Notes under the pieces: generated by a model
Databases searched by the model: none
The model's input: only the letters and a program-made list of their open reading frames with translations
What the model was told of the DNA's origin: nothing
Shown: piece after piece, positions 20,716-31,312 of the stretch
How positions within the stretch are numbered: the stretch's first letter is position 1
How the letters are laid out: each line of letters starts with the position of its first letter
Origin: Bisporella sp. PMI_857
Lineage: Eukaryota > Ascomycota > Leotiomycetes > Helotiales > Helotiaceae
DNA: 64,000 nt
Assembly: GCA_021307315.1 (NCBI GenBank)
Contig: JAJSPD010000066.1
Location: forward strand, 62,001 to 126,000
Direction of reading: 5' to 3'
Program-made: the position numbers and the translations under genes

Positions 20716-23700
20716 TTATTGCTGCCACAGACAAGTAATGGTCCACCATAAAGCACTCACACCACTGCATGGGAAGTGTCTCTGTAGCTCGGGGGGTCTA
20801 TAACAGTTTGCCCTGCGCGCCGGACACTGCAGGTGACTAACAAGTGCGTTATCATCCGCATCATTATACTCATCAATGCTGACATCTAGCGTGAACGTGC
20901 ACCCGTTATTCCCAAAGGCATCGATTCCCTCGAGCGATCTTGGAGGGTCCCCATCAACTGTATTCCCATCGGTAACATACCAATCATCCTCGTGCTGATA
21001 ATCGTCGCGCGCGCAGATACCAGTTGAGGCATCAGGATCTGGAGCACCGAGATACACAGTCCAGGACGAAGAACAGCCTTCCCCAATGCAGATGAGAGTA
21101 TACATGATCCATAAGACATGATCTTCTGTGGGTTCTGGCTCTGGGGTAGCGGAAGTTGTTATCGTCGAAATAGGTCTTGACGTTGTGCTAGGTGTTGAGG
21201 TTGGGATCAGAGTAGGATTAGGGCTGCCAGGTGGCAAAGTCCATGTCGCTCCACTACCTCCCTCTCCTCCAGATGCTGCTGGGGGGGCCCATAGACACTG
21301 ACAATGCGTTAGCATGAAGCCCAGACAATTAAAGGAGTGACTGAATCTTACAACTTCCTCCTCCTCCTCTTCTTCTTCCTCTTCTTCCTCTTCCTCTTCC
21401 TCTGGTGATTGGTCGGTGTAAATTATAGGAGGACCATCTGTTATTGTCACAATGGGTGGCTTGATACCAGGAGGTGGCGGAGGTCCAGGTGGTGGGTCGA
21501 TGTGAAACCAAGGAACTCTCCCATTGCTTCCAGGGGGGCAAAACAAACATGGCCAATTCCAAGGTGGCCACTCCCAGCCGTCATCATAACCAGGAGGTTT
21601 TATCCAAGTCGTGGTTGGGCCCGACGTGATTGAAGTTCTCGTGAAGGTGATTGAGCCCTCTGTCACATGAGGCGTGATTGTGGCCGTAGTCCCTAGTGTC
21701 GTGAGTGTGACAGGAGGTGGGTTGGTCGTTGTTTTCACAGGTGGAAGGAGAAGTACACAAGGAAAATAGCAATAGATGATAACGGTAACCTCTTGGTCAT
21801 CATCCGGTCCCCAGATCCAAGGTGGAACGACAACAGGATCATCGACAAGGTCTTGATCTGATGGAATGGTAAAAGTTGCAGGGAAAACGGTTCCAACTGG
21901 CACAACCTCAGGACCAGTTAGCACAATACCTGCGGGAATGACTTCTCCATCAATATTCGTGAAAGTGACAGGAACGCGAAAGCCACTAATTATATCAGAG
22001 TTAGCAAATCGCTTCAGGAGCAATAGTATATCCCAGTTATGTACAAAAGAGATCAGAAGGTGGAAACGATTTCAATCGCCTTGGGACAAGAAGAAGAGAT
22101 AGTAAATGACAGCATACGTCGGTAAGGTTAATTCTCGAGGAATCTCAACACCAGCTGGGATGACAATGGGATTGGAAATCGAGCCGTCATGACCACAGCA
22201 AGTACCTGTCAGTCTACGGAGTAAAGTGCATGGTTCCTGCAGAAGTCAACAGCTAATAATATTAAGGATAGTAACGAACATACAGGGCAAGTTGCAGGCC
22301 CAGGTGGAACATTTTGAACAGTTCCCAGTCGGCCAACACGTAGATCGGCAATTTCAGTAGCGCAAGCCTCAGTGAGTGTGAAAGTCGCTCCTGGGGCAAC
22401 GGTAGTACAAGATAGTGGAAGGATTGTGGCCTAGGAGATTAACCTTTAGTCAACGTTCGATCAAAAGGAGATGTATTTAGACCAAAGAAATTACATACCC
22501 CATCTGGAGACGAGTGCTCTTCACCAGCCGTATCATCAATGCCCCCAGAAGAACTTCCAAGCCAGCAGAGAATAGTAGCAGCGTATCCATTCTGGTTATC
22601 AGCAGCAAGGATAGGCGTACCCCCCTGAGGACTTATCATCTCAATTGAAGCTTTGACTACCAAATTATATATCCAAACATTGCTGTTACCTATCGTCTCA
22701 ACCATCTTCTGTTGGCAATTGTTGGTCGGAACACAAGCCTGGCCATATTCTTGAAACCAGCTGTAGAGACCAGCTCCATAGACGAAGATCCCACTCGAGC
22801 GGATGAATCTGATACCCCATGATTGGGCACAGGTTGGAGACCCAGCTGTGCAGTAGGCGAATTTTGGATCGTCGGGAAGCACTGACAGCGCACTTGTAAA
22901 TGGTGCTGGTGCTGGAGGGGCAACTTGATAGTAAGGGGATTCTGTTTGAATGGTTGCCATAAAGAGGTTTCGTGCGCCGATGGTTTGATATTGATACAAT
23001 ACACAGTGTTCTAAGAGCAATTGGCCTAGGAAATACTATAGAAGACACAGAAAGGCTTGGGGAGTGCGAACAGAGCAGGGGCAATAGGTCACTCACCAGA
23101 TGCAGTCCCATAAAGCCAAGTAGGCTTTTGACTTTCAATCAGAACACCTCTCGCAACATAGATATCAATCTGAGTCTGGGCTGGAATGTCCAGATCATGA
23201 TCAGCAACCCATGCCCAGATGTTTTCAAGGTACGCGGATGATCTTGACGTGAGTCGAAGCATAAGCGATCCTGCGATACAGTTTGGGTTCACACTACCAG
23301 TCAATTTTGGACAATTGGCAACCTGGAGTTGTGAGCCCACAGCTCCTCCTAGTCGAAAGTGCGTATCTAGAAATGTCAGAATCTAAATCTGGTAGAAGAT
23401 GCGTTCGAAGGAAGACTTACCCCACATCGAAGCTGCTCCTGGAGAAGAACCAGCCAGGTTCCATTCCATGAGGATGATCCCAGCTGTAGGTCCAGTTGCA
23501 GTTAACATCAAATCCGAGATCTCAACACTTCCAGTTTCCCCTGAGGCGCCTACTCGAACCATAACATGGGGATGGCTCATATCGCTAAATACTGCTCCTT
23601 TGCCCATGATCTGAGACCATGCTTCTCCTACAATCTTGGACCCAGATGGCACATTGATGGTGTCTTCAACAATATAGACGCCGAATGGGAAAAAGACAAT

Positions 23701-25670
23701 CAAGTTCTTGGTCGCAGCTTCAGCAAGTCCGGTATTGATGAATGGAGCGTCGTTCTGAACTCCATCTCCCTTGGCTCCATAAAACTTGATACTGACAAAC
23801 CTAGATGCAGGCTCTGATTCATATTGAGGTTTCGATCTCTCATAGAAGCCGCCGTTCGCACTTCCTAGTAGCTCTGCTGGTTTGGTTGGTTTTGATTCGA
23901 TGGGCCCCCCATTTTGCCAAACTCCTTGCGCAGCACCATCAGTTTTATAAACTCTTCCTAGCCCCCAAGAGTCAACGACAATACTACCACCAGCGAGCAC
24001 AGTCTCGCCCGTATCCTCATTCTTGACTGCGATTGGGACATTTGCCAGATGAAGATTGTCTATGTTTACCGTAGTAGTTTTCATGCCAGGCGTTGAGACA
24101 GGAGTTGAAATCAAAATTCCGACAGGCGTGTTGCTTATCTTGGAATCTAAGAGCATGACAGACCCGGTTTCGGTGCTCCCTGGAACTCCCGTCAAGCGCA
24201 TTCCGGCTCCGCAATTTTGGATATCGAGCGACTTCCATGTCCATCCCCCTGAGCCGAAAAAGTCAGCTATCACTTACTTGTTAATTACAGGAAAATTCTT
24301 ACAATCCCAATGTACTTGAACAGCTTCACGACAGCCTTGGAATACCAAGTTTCTGGTAGTAAATTGTTGATTTCCTTCATTTTTGTTAATAAATTTCAGG
24401 CACCTCTGAGATCACAACTTACCAGCATACAGTCCAAGATTTCCACCAACAAAAGTCAAGTCATACATCATACCGCCCGAGCCGTTCTCCATGAAGATGC
24501 CTTGATGATTGGTACCGGCAGCAGAGGAGCTGACCATTCTGATATTCTGAAGTGATGTTCCTTGGGCAATCTGCCAGTGAATTGCGGCTGTTGGTGGGGA
24601 GGGTTAGTTGTGAGCTTTGTTTCGAGGGCGAGCAAAGAGAGAAGCATGGAAGACTAGCCTGGCCAAATCATTGGAACGTCCGTGATATCAATGATAAAGT
24701 TACGGATCTGGCGTAGGAAATTGCTCTGACTATCAGGCGTTAGTAAAAGCAACATGAGAGTAGTATCCGTCTTACTTGATATACCAACTTGCCCCATTGC
24801 CACCTTCGATGTACACGTTGGATGACACAACGCCCAACCCAATGAAGGCACTACTGGCTTTGATAGTCGGGGGGTTGAGAGGCTACCATACTCGTTAGTT
24901 CAAAGTAAGTGATGGGTTGGAAAACATACATCACCAATAAATTGAGTGTAGTAAAGTTGAATTATAGATCCAGAGACGAGATATGTTCCAGGTGGGAAGT
25001 AAATCACTGCCCCCTTTACTGATGAAGAGCCACAAGCCTGGCCACAGCGTTCTCCATCTGCTATAGCCCGATTAATTGCAGCTGTATCATCTACGTCACC
25101 CCTTCCCGATGCCCCGTACGCTGTGACATCTCTCCAGATCTTTTGATATCGTCAGCTTCGTTAAGACATGAAAAACACATCACTTACAGGATAAGTTCCT
25201 GAAACAAAAGGAGAAGCACCATGAGCCATATTTGCCAACCAGTAATTGGAAGATTGCCGTGGCTTGAGTTTCTGCTCTCTCTTCCTCAATCTTCGGGCAG
25301 TTGGGGTATCTGCCAAAGCTTCAGCAACGATGGCAGCGGCATCTGCTATGGTCGAGTTGATAACAAGTGATTTATCAGGGTCAGACTCTTGTTGACGGGA
25401 AGAGCTCGGAGGCGCCTCATTGATGTTCTTGCGTGGTGTCTTGAGGATATTCAGGTTCTTTGCGGCAATCTCAGCCTGTGCAGCGATGACTATTGCTTCC
25501 GCATCAATAATAGTTTGATTTGTTGGCTCCTCACCTCTCTTGAAGAGCGTTCTTCTAGAAACTAGTCTTTTGATATGAGCTACTTGGTGGATTTCGGGGG
25601 TTATATAGTAAGCTTGACAGGTTAAGAGAGTGATAAGAAGTATGAGAAGTTGCAAAATAAGGGTCTTCAT
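20716..25670 (-). CDS. GH55-type exo-beta-1,3-glucanase with long Pro/Thr/Glu-rich C-terminal extension
   Basis: Thirteen exons on the minus strand close in phase and give 1,399 residues: 25670-25188, 25139-24930, 24882-24776, 24729-24659, 24587-24423, 24374-24303, 24248-23421, 23366-23097, 23010-22499, 22430-22284, 22236-22118, 21985-21352, 21297-20716. Intron 4 has a GC donor (CCAG/GCTAGT). A signal peptide (about residues 1-20) precedes a Lys/Arg-containing pro-like region. The first pectate-lyase-3 beta-helix starts at IWRDVTAYGASGRGDVDDT (about 162); the second starts at FVSIKFYGAKGDGVQNDAPF (about 518). This tandem layout is diagnostic for GH55, which releases glucose from beta-1,3-glucan outside the cell. 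The core ends near residue 906. The remaining 490 residues include two possible small domains, a Pro/Thr-rich linker and a poly-Glu run. The last intron (54 bp, no stop) could be retained. Confidence 0.9.
21355..21410 (-). repeat. GAG/GAA triplet repeat encoding poly-glutamate in GH55
   Basis: On the minus strand about 16-17 consecutive GAA/GAG codons follow a Gln-Ser-Pro. They lie immediately before the last intron of the GH55 gene. The tract is a mixed trinucleotide repeat that could vary in length by slippage without changing frame. It separates the Pro/Thr-rich linker from the final 194-residue exon. Confidence 0.9.
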
Positions 25671-26783
25671 GTTTGCTATTCTCTGTTGGTTTCAAACATT
25701 GAACTTGAGGACGAGATAATTTCTCTACCGAGAGTAGACAAATATCGAGAGGGGCTCAATGACTGACTACATCGAAGAAAGAAATCAGGTATTCACATCT
25801 CTGGCCGGCAGACTTGGGTCTTCCCATCCACTCGAAAGTCGATATTCAGACTTACCAGTATAATTCTTGGCTACATGGTGATAATTTTGGATCTATCAAT
25901 ACTCGCCAGCAGTGAAGACAAAAAGGGCATCGCAATAACGCCTATCATGATGCCTGCAGCCATCCCTGTTATCGTGATTGGCATATCAAATGCATCGTAC
26001 CGGCTAAGTAACTGTACCTTGCAGTATTTCGTACGCCGCACAATGAGGGGTCGTAGTAACAATCGGCTGACCCTCCCATGTTCGAAGTTGAAGTGAAATT
26101 CGAAGTGAGTATGTGGCACAGCTGGGGAAGTTTGACACTGAAAAGCACTTCTTGGGGTCAGAAAACAACTTGGCGAAAAATGCCCCTGAAAGACGGCTCT
26201 CCGGTTCAGAAATAAGTGGCCAAAAATTGGCATAGGCGAGAACATCATGAATTCATCTACTTTTATCAACAATATACGTGAATTTTATTAATGAAAACTT
26301 AACTGAATGAGGCCGAGTATACCTAGTAGTATTCATGAATTACTCATATACTTTTGATGAAGAAATTGTCTAAAAATCAAGTTGATAGGGCTTTCGGACA
26401 GGCATGCCAATTTCGGCCACTTATTCCGGCCTAGAAAGGACTGGATGGTCTCCTACGCGCCTCGGGAACGCATCGGTCATTATGATAGCTGAGGGCTAAT
26501 CTGCCGCGACATAGAGTGCATTCGACCATACCCACGAAACCTTGGAGCAGCATTTGTATACTTGGATATAGCTACCAAACAGCTTGGTATTGATAGATCC
26601 ATGCCGGGTTAATTCCAGCTGACCACCCTTTGTTTCCCTTGTCCATCAAGCTGGTCACGGATGAGGAGGAATCACGATGGGGACTCAGCTACCGCCCACA
26701 TATCTCAGAGATTTTTGAAACAAAGTGAGTGCCTGAGTGCTTCGTGCACCCATCCTGTTCAATCCCTCGATCATCAGTTTCTC
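25671..26783. other. Divergent intergenic region between GH55 and metalloprotease
   Basis: About 1.1 kb between two divergently transcribed genes for secreted hydrolases. It must contain both promoters. Open frames at 25871-26272 (minus) and 25875-26096 (plus) are overlapping chance frames. I cannot name a binding site with confidence. Confidence 0.45.
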
Positions 26784-28251
26784 ATGTTGCTCTCAACTCT
26801 CATACTCGCCTGCCTGAGCTCAATCTTGGGGAGCGCCTTCGAAACTATCAGAGCAGTTTCCCCCAAAGTTCTAAAAGGACTCGCTCCCCCACCAGGAGTG
26901 CAAAATATCACAGTTGCCGCCACCCTCGAGGCCCTTGATCTCTCCAAATCATCCACCAACAAGACGATTGCTGCGTTTTTGAAGCATGTGGTTGCAATCA
27001 ATACGCATCTTCTCGATGTTGCAAATGAAACACTTCCCAGTTCTCTAAACCACCTCGAATCTCGAGGCAATCATGCCAAAGTTCTTCTGAAGCGGGGAGG
27101 GGAAATCCTTCCAGACAATATGTTCGACCCAACTTGCTACTCTCAAAATACCGCTGGTCCTGACGGAACAGCATATGACTACAGAGAATGGATTCGCCAG
27201 GCTTTTCAGGACGCTGAAACTCTCATCAATGGCTTCACTAGTATGCTGGATGCCCCGTCTCCGACCATGCCTTTCTGTAACGCATCGTTAGTTGAAAAGG
27301 AACCCTAAATAACTCTGGAATGATGACTGACTGTTTTCCATAGATTTCAAAGATTTATGAAAGCCAAAACTAGTACATGGGCTAATGATGAACCGAAATC
27401 TCCTGTAGATGGCTATGGGCCGCTGGAGGCTGCTTACCGACGGGAGATTGAAGCGCTGGAATCGGGTTTGAGCACTGCTATTCGAAACGTTGGTTGGATA
27501 AGTGTATCATGTCACAGGGAGTTCTTCCGTGATGGTGTCGATTTATGTCTCCCTGAGTAAGTGCACCTACATGATTGATATGCACTAAATACTGATACTC
27601 CGCAGTACAGAAGCCGTGACAATCGATACCGAGAGGATTATTAACTTCTGTCCACAGTATCTAGACGCTCCACTAAGAAGCCTTCCTGAGATTGAGAAAT
27701 ACTTGGACAAGGTTGGAGTTAGTGGATGTGATTTCAGAAATTTTAATAATGGAGGTGAGTAGAATGTCCTCTATAATGTTATTTCTTCTGACATTTCAAT
27801 CATTCAGGCAGGCTTGTCGCCCATGAGTTCTTGCATTCGGTAGAAGTAACTCAATTGTAAGTCATATTATCCCCTAAGAGTAAATTCGTGCTCAGGTCTG
27901 TCAGCGAGGTTGTTCGAGAGGATATGACGATTGGCACCGGAAGATACCAACAGAAGGCGTATGGATGGCAGAAAACAGGCGAAATGTCAGGTAGATCAGC
28001 TGCACAGAGGGACGTAGCCAAACTGAATGCCGATTCTTGGGCATGGTTACTAACAGGTATGGGGAAGACGCTTTACTTGAGCTATAATAATCATCTTTCG
28101 TACCCGGCTGACAACTCGTACAGCGTACTACTTCGCTGGCAATACCTTTGGCTCAACTACCTGCCCTGATGTCGAGACTATCTTTGCGAAGTCTAGATCT
28201 AATGCCCGAGCAAATAAACCTCCAGCATGGCCAGCTAATCTTTTCCCTTGA
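26784..28251 (+). CDS. Secreted aspzincin-like (M35/lysine-specific type) metalloendopeptidase
   Basis: Six exons join in phase to 400 residues: 26784-27286, 27344-27556, 27606-27754, 27808-27856, 27896-28056 and 28124-28251; all introns are GT-AG, the shortest 39 bp. I chose ATG 26784 rather than 26661 because it gives a clean signal peptide (MLLSTLILACLSSILGSAFA). The zinc motif HEFLH (residues 294-298) forms across the third and fourth exons. About 20-30 residues later come GTGRYQQKAYG, resembling the aspzincin GT-x-D-x2-YG signature though with the Asp not clearly placed, and NADSWAW, the N-A-D-S-(F/Y/W) block of M35-like enzymes. The N-terminal 200 residues would be a propeptide plus a helical region. 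It is likely an extracellular endopeptidase. The third zinc ligand should be verified by alignment. Confidence 0.82.
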
Positions 28252-28808
28252 TAGTGGGCTGAAATACTCCAGTGCTAGGGTTGCGACAGACACTCTATCA
28301 GTTTGCAAGAAGCTGAGAAAGCAGGAAGATAGGCAATGACATGTCTCGTAGCAAATAAATCCATTTCGTATTAAGTCTCATACATAGTTAATTAGCATGA
28401 TGTTCTCCATATGTAAATGAAAGAATCCCCAATGTCTCACCAAGTACATGAATTTCAGCTTATGATAGCCCCCTCTCCTACTCCCCCCTGGTAGATAGTG
28501 ACTGGAAAACAAATCAGGTAGGAAATTAGGGCTAGACTGCCGCACATTATGAAAAAGCAAAAGTCAAATCAGGCTGGAACAACTTAGGAGTTATTCACAG
28601 CCTATGTTTAGGTATTGAAGCTTCTCCAATCAGGAACCGAAAGGGGCTGAGGTAAGCGCAACATGCCCGTCCTAGTGGGTCCCAGGATTACATTTATCCG
28701 GACACCCCCCAAGTATATCTACTCCATCTCGCCATTTCTTATCTCACGCGAAGAATAACAGACTAGCAACTAAATTTTATTCGAGACTGGCTTCATTTTT
28801 GTTGTCTC
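28252..28808. other. Intergenic region before the F-box gene
   Basis: About 550 bases without a supported gene. The minus-strand frame 28378-28560 has no motif. The region should include the metalloprotease 3' end and the promoter of the F-box gene. Confidence 0.4.
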
Positions 28809-30101
28809 ATGATGGCTTCATATCATACTGCTGAGAAATGGAGCTTCCCTCATTTTGAACATCTGGCCGACGAGCTGAAGACTGAAGTGTTTCGTAATCT
28901 CACAGCCACAGATCTGATTAACATATCTCTAACAAGCAAATCTGATCATGTCCTTACAATACCCATCATCTACCACAATGTCCACATCCGCGAGACCTTA
29001 CACAAGAATATGTATTGGCAAGAGATCCTGGAGCATCGTCAATGTCAACTCTTCCGCACCTTGAAAGAACATCCGGAATATTACCTTCACATACGCAGTC
29101 TTCGGTTCTTTGTTGGAGCCCCGAATATAGAAGAGCGCATACCACCAAACTCACTTTTAACAGAGGAAAATGCCAAATTAGAGGAAGAACCAGAAGATGA
29201 GAGTTGGCCAGAAACATGGATTGAAGCACTCCATGATCGTGAACGGTATATCTGGACCTTCCTCGAGAAGTGCTCTCTTGCTCAGGTGAATTCGGTCGAT
29301 CTCTTTTTCAAATATGGTATGCGTCCACCTGACCAGGGCTTTCCAGAGGTTTTATTCCCTAAAGCAATCGAATTACAGTTGAGGGGTATGATGGATTGGG
29401 CATTGATTAAATCCTTCTTCCACGAATCTATTACCACTCCACTTTCGCATCTAGGCATCGATACGGTTGAGCATCGTGGTTTCAGATTATGTGATGGCGG
29501 GATACCACACTCGCCCTTGCCACCCGATGTCTTAGAAAACCTCCAGTCTTCCAGTACACTTAATCGACGTGAGCGATCCATGCGGATCGCCGAATTAAAG
29601 AAAGTCGAACGAACTCCGGGACCGGTTCCCGGGATCTTACCACTTGCCTCCCATCGCTGCTCCTCTTTGACGTCGCTCTTCATCCGGAAGCAAGGGAAGT
29701 CTTCCCCTCACGAAACTCCATATCGTGCGTACCCAGACGAGGCAGATATCAAATTCCTAGAAGAGCTATCGGTGTTCTTGGAGGCGATGAAAGCGTCTCT
29801 GAGGAGGCTGGTCATCATTCAGGCTCGGATCGACCATGGTGGTGGCATTTATGTTGGTCAGGGTGTGGCTGCAGGCGAAGAACTTGTGATGGTAGAGCGC
29901 TTTCGAGAGATGATATTGCCAGTACTGGTTGGCGGGGAATGGGGATCATTGGAAAGCTTAACGCTGAACGGATGTGGCTTGAGTGATAATGAGGATGCAA
30001 AGCAACAGATACGTGGAGTTTGTCCTAAGTTAGTCGAGTTCTCTACGACAGAGGATGCTCCGTGGGTGAGGGTGGACTCTCGGTGGTTTACTGCAGGGTA
30101 G
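28809..30101 (+). CDS. F-box-like protein with leucine-rich tail
   Basis: A single intronless frame of 430 residues. Residues 15-60 read FEHLADELKTEVFRNLTATD and then LINISLTSKSDHVLTIPIIY, the two-helix pattern of fungal F-box domains (L-P-x-E-(I/L)...L-x-x-(L/V)-S). The remainder has dispersed leucine-rich segments such as SLTSLFIRKQG, FLEELSVFLEAMKASLRRLV and GEWGSLESLTLNGCGLSDN, as in F-box proteins whose tail reads out a partner. F-box proteins bind Skp1 and recruit targets to an SCF ubiquitin ligase. The target here is unknown. A second ATG directly follows the first. There is no signal peptide. Confidence 0.75.
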   Translation: MMASYHTAEKWSFPHFEHLADELKTEVFRNLTATDLINISLTSKSDHVLTIPIIYHNVHIRETLHKNMYWQEILEHRQCQLFRTLKEHPEYYLHIRSLRFFVGAPNIEERIPPNSLLTEENAKLEEEPEDESWPETWIEALHDRERYIWTFLEKCSLAQVNSVDLFFKYGMRPPDQGFPEVLFPKAIELQLRGMMDWALIKSFFHESITTPLSHLGIDTVEHRGFRLCDGGIPHSPLPPDVLENLQSSSTLNRRERSMRIAELKKVERTPGPVPGILPLASHRCSSLTSLFIRKQGKSSPHETPYRAYPDEADIKFLEELSVFLEAMKASLRRLVIIQARIDHGGGIYVGQGVAAGEELVMVERFREMILPVLVGGEWGSLESLTLNGCGLSDNEDAKQQIRGVCPKLVEFSTTEDAPWVRVDSRWFTAG

Positions 30102-30284
30102 CCATCACTAAGTTTACCTCAATTAAACCCAACAAATCCAGCCGATGTCCTCTAAGACTGAGCCGTAGTAGAGACAAGATATGGCGGCAAACACTTGAGC
30201 AGAAGAAGCAAATCACGGAATTTGCTTAAGATATGGCACCAGGTGCATGATGTTTCCACCAGGATATGGTAGCTGCTGCTTTGA

Positions 30285-30525
30285 ATATTAGCAGATTTAT
30301 ATCGCAATGAAAATCCCCACCGCATTCTTCTCATCGCTCTCCAAGCTATCTCGTCTCTAGTATCACGGTAGGCGAAATCTGCGAAAGCCTCAGGAATATG
30401 GTCTCCAGGAATGTCAGCCGAGTCCGCGAAGATCCCTGCTCTCCAAATCAGATGATTCTTGCCCATAGCAGCGATAGAAGATCTAGCATAGTCCGGATCT
30501 TGCGGCCAGTTTCCACCAACTATCC
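30285..30525 (-). pseudogene. Unclassified conserved-looking coding fragment
   Basis: On the minus strand a frame reads GGNWPQDPDYARSSIAAMGK, then HLIWRAGIFADSADIPGDHI and AFADFAYRDTRDEIAWRAMR before fading into non-protein-like sequence. The composition and lack of low complexity suggest a real but truncated gene piece. I do not recognise the family. No start codon context or splice sites complete it: a stop lies directly upstream in this frame and the downstream part loses character. Confidence 0.35.
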
Positions 30526-31312
30526 TTCAAAAGGGATGTGGTGCTTAAAAGGGCATTTTTAATTCTACATGTGAGCACAATTGAGTTCTTGCGATGTGGT
30601 GATTGGTATCTCTGTAAAGGCATAAATACGCATTTGCCTAGGGTGAAATTATAAGGACTGCCTTCCGTTATGAAATGCTTTCAACCAAGCAGTCATGGGT
30701 AGCGTAAATCCAAAATCGCATAGCTTGACGTTTTCATGTTTATTTAAGAGGGTATTTGTTGAAATTAATTAGAACACAACCTCTAGATCTGTATATAGAC
30801 ATGCCTTCCCCCATTTGGTTCTGGTGGGTTCGATCGGGATATCAGCCAATTGAAGCACTCCAACTTCCAGGTCTCTACGGAGTATTCCTTCCATGCTCCG
30901 ATGTTAAAGACCAAAAAGCAACTGCTTCTGATCCATGCCATATTGCGCCTTATATTCTGGCTTCAACATCTGACCACCCGCCCCCGAATTGCGGGCTTTC
31001 GCGACTTACAGTTTGGCGGTGGCTGAGCAGCTCGGTAGGGTGGTATGCATGTGATCTTCTAGCGACCCCTGTGCAACCAAGCCAATGGGCCTCCAGCAAC
31101 AAAAACGTTCCTCGTGTGGCTGTCCCTTCACGTCCATGAAGCAGACTGGCGCACACAGTTTCAGGGCATTGGCACGGCAGACATGAAAGGACATAAGGTC
31201 TGGCTGTGCTCTACTCGGCCAAGTAGTACTTTGTTCTTTCTGTATGCCAGGACGAAGCAAATGTTTTTTGACGCAGGCCAGACAGAGAATCCGGTCTCCT
31301 TGAAGGGAAAGT
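30526..31312. other. Intergenic region before the large membrane protein gene
   Basis: About 0.8 kb. Several overlapping frames (30756-31139, 31114-31368) have no motif. The stretch likely contains the promoter and leader of the gene starting at 31313. Confidence 0.4.

Noticed and set aside
25871..26272. 133-codon minus-strand frame in the GH55/protease intergenic region
   Set aside because: No motif, overlaps another frame on the plus strand, and sits where two promoters are expected.
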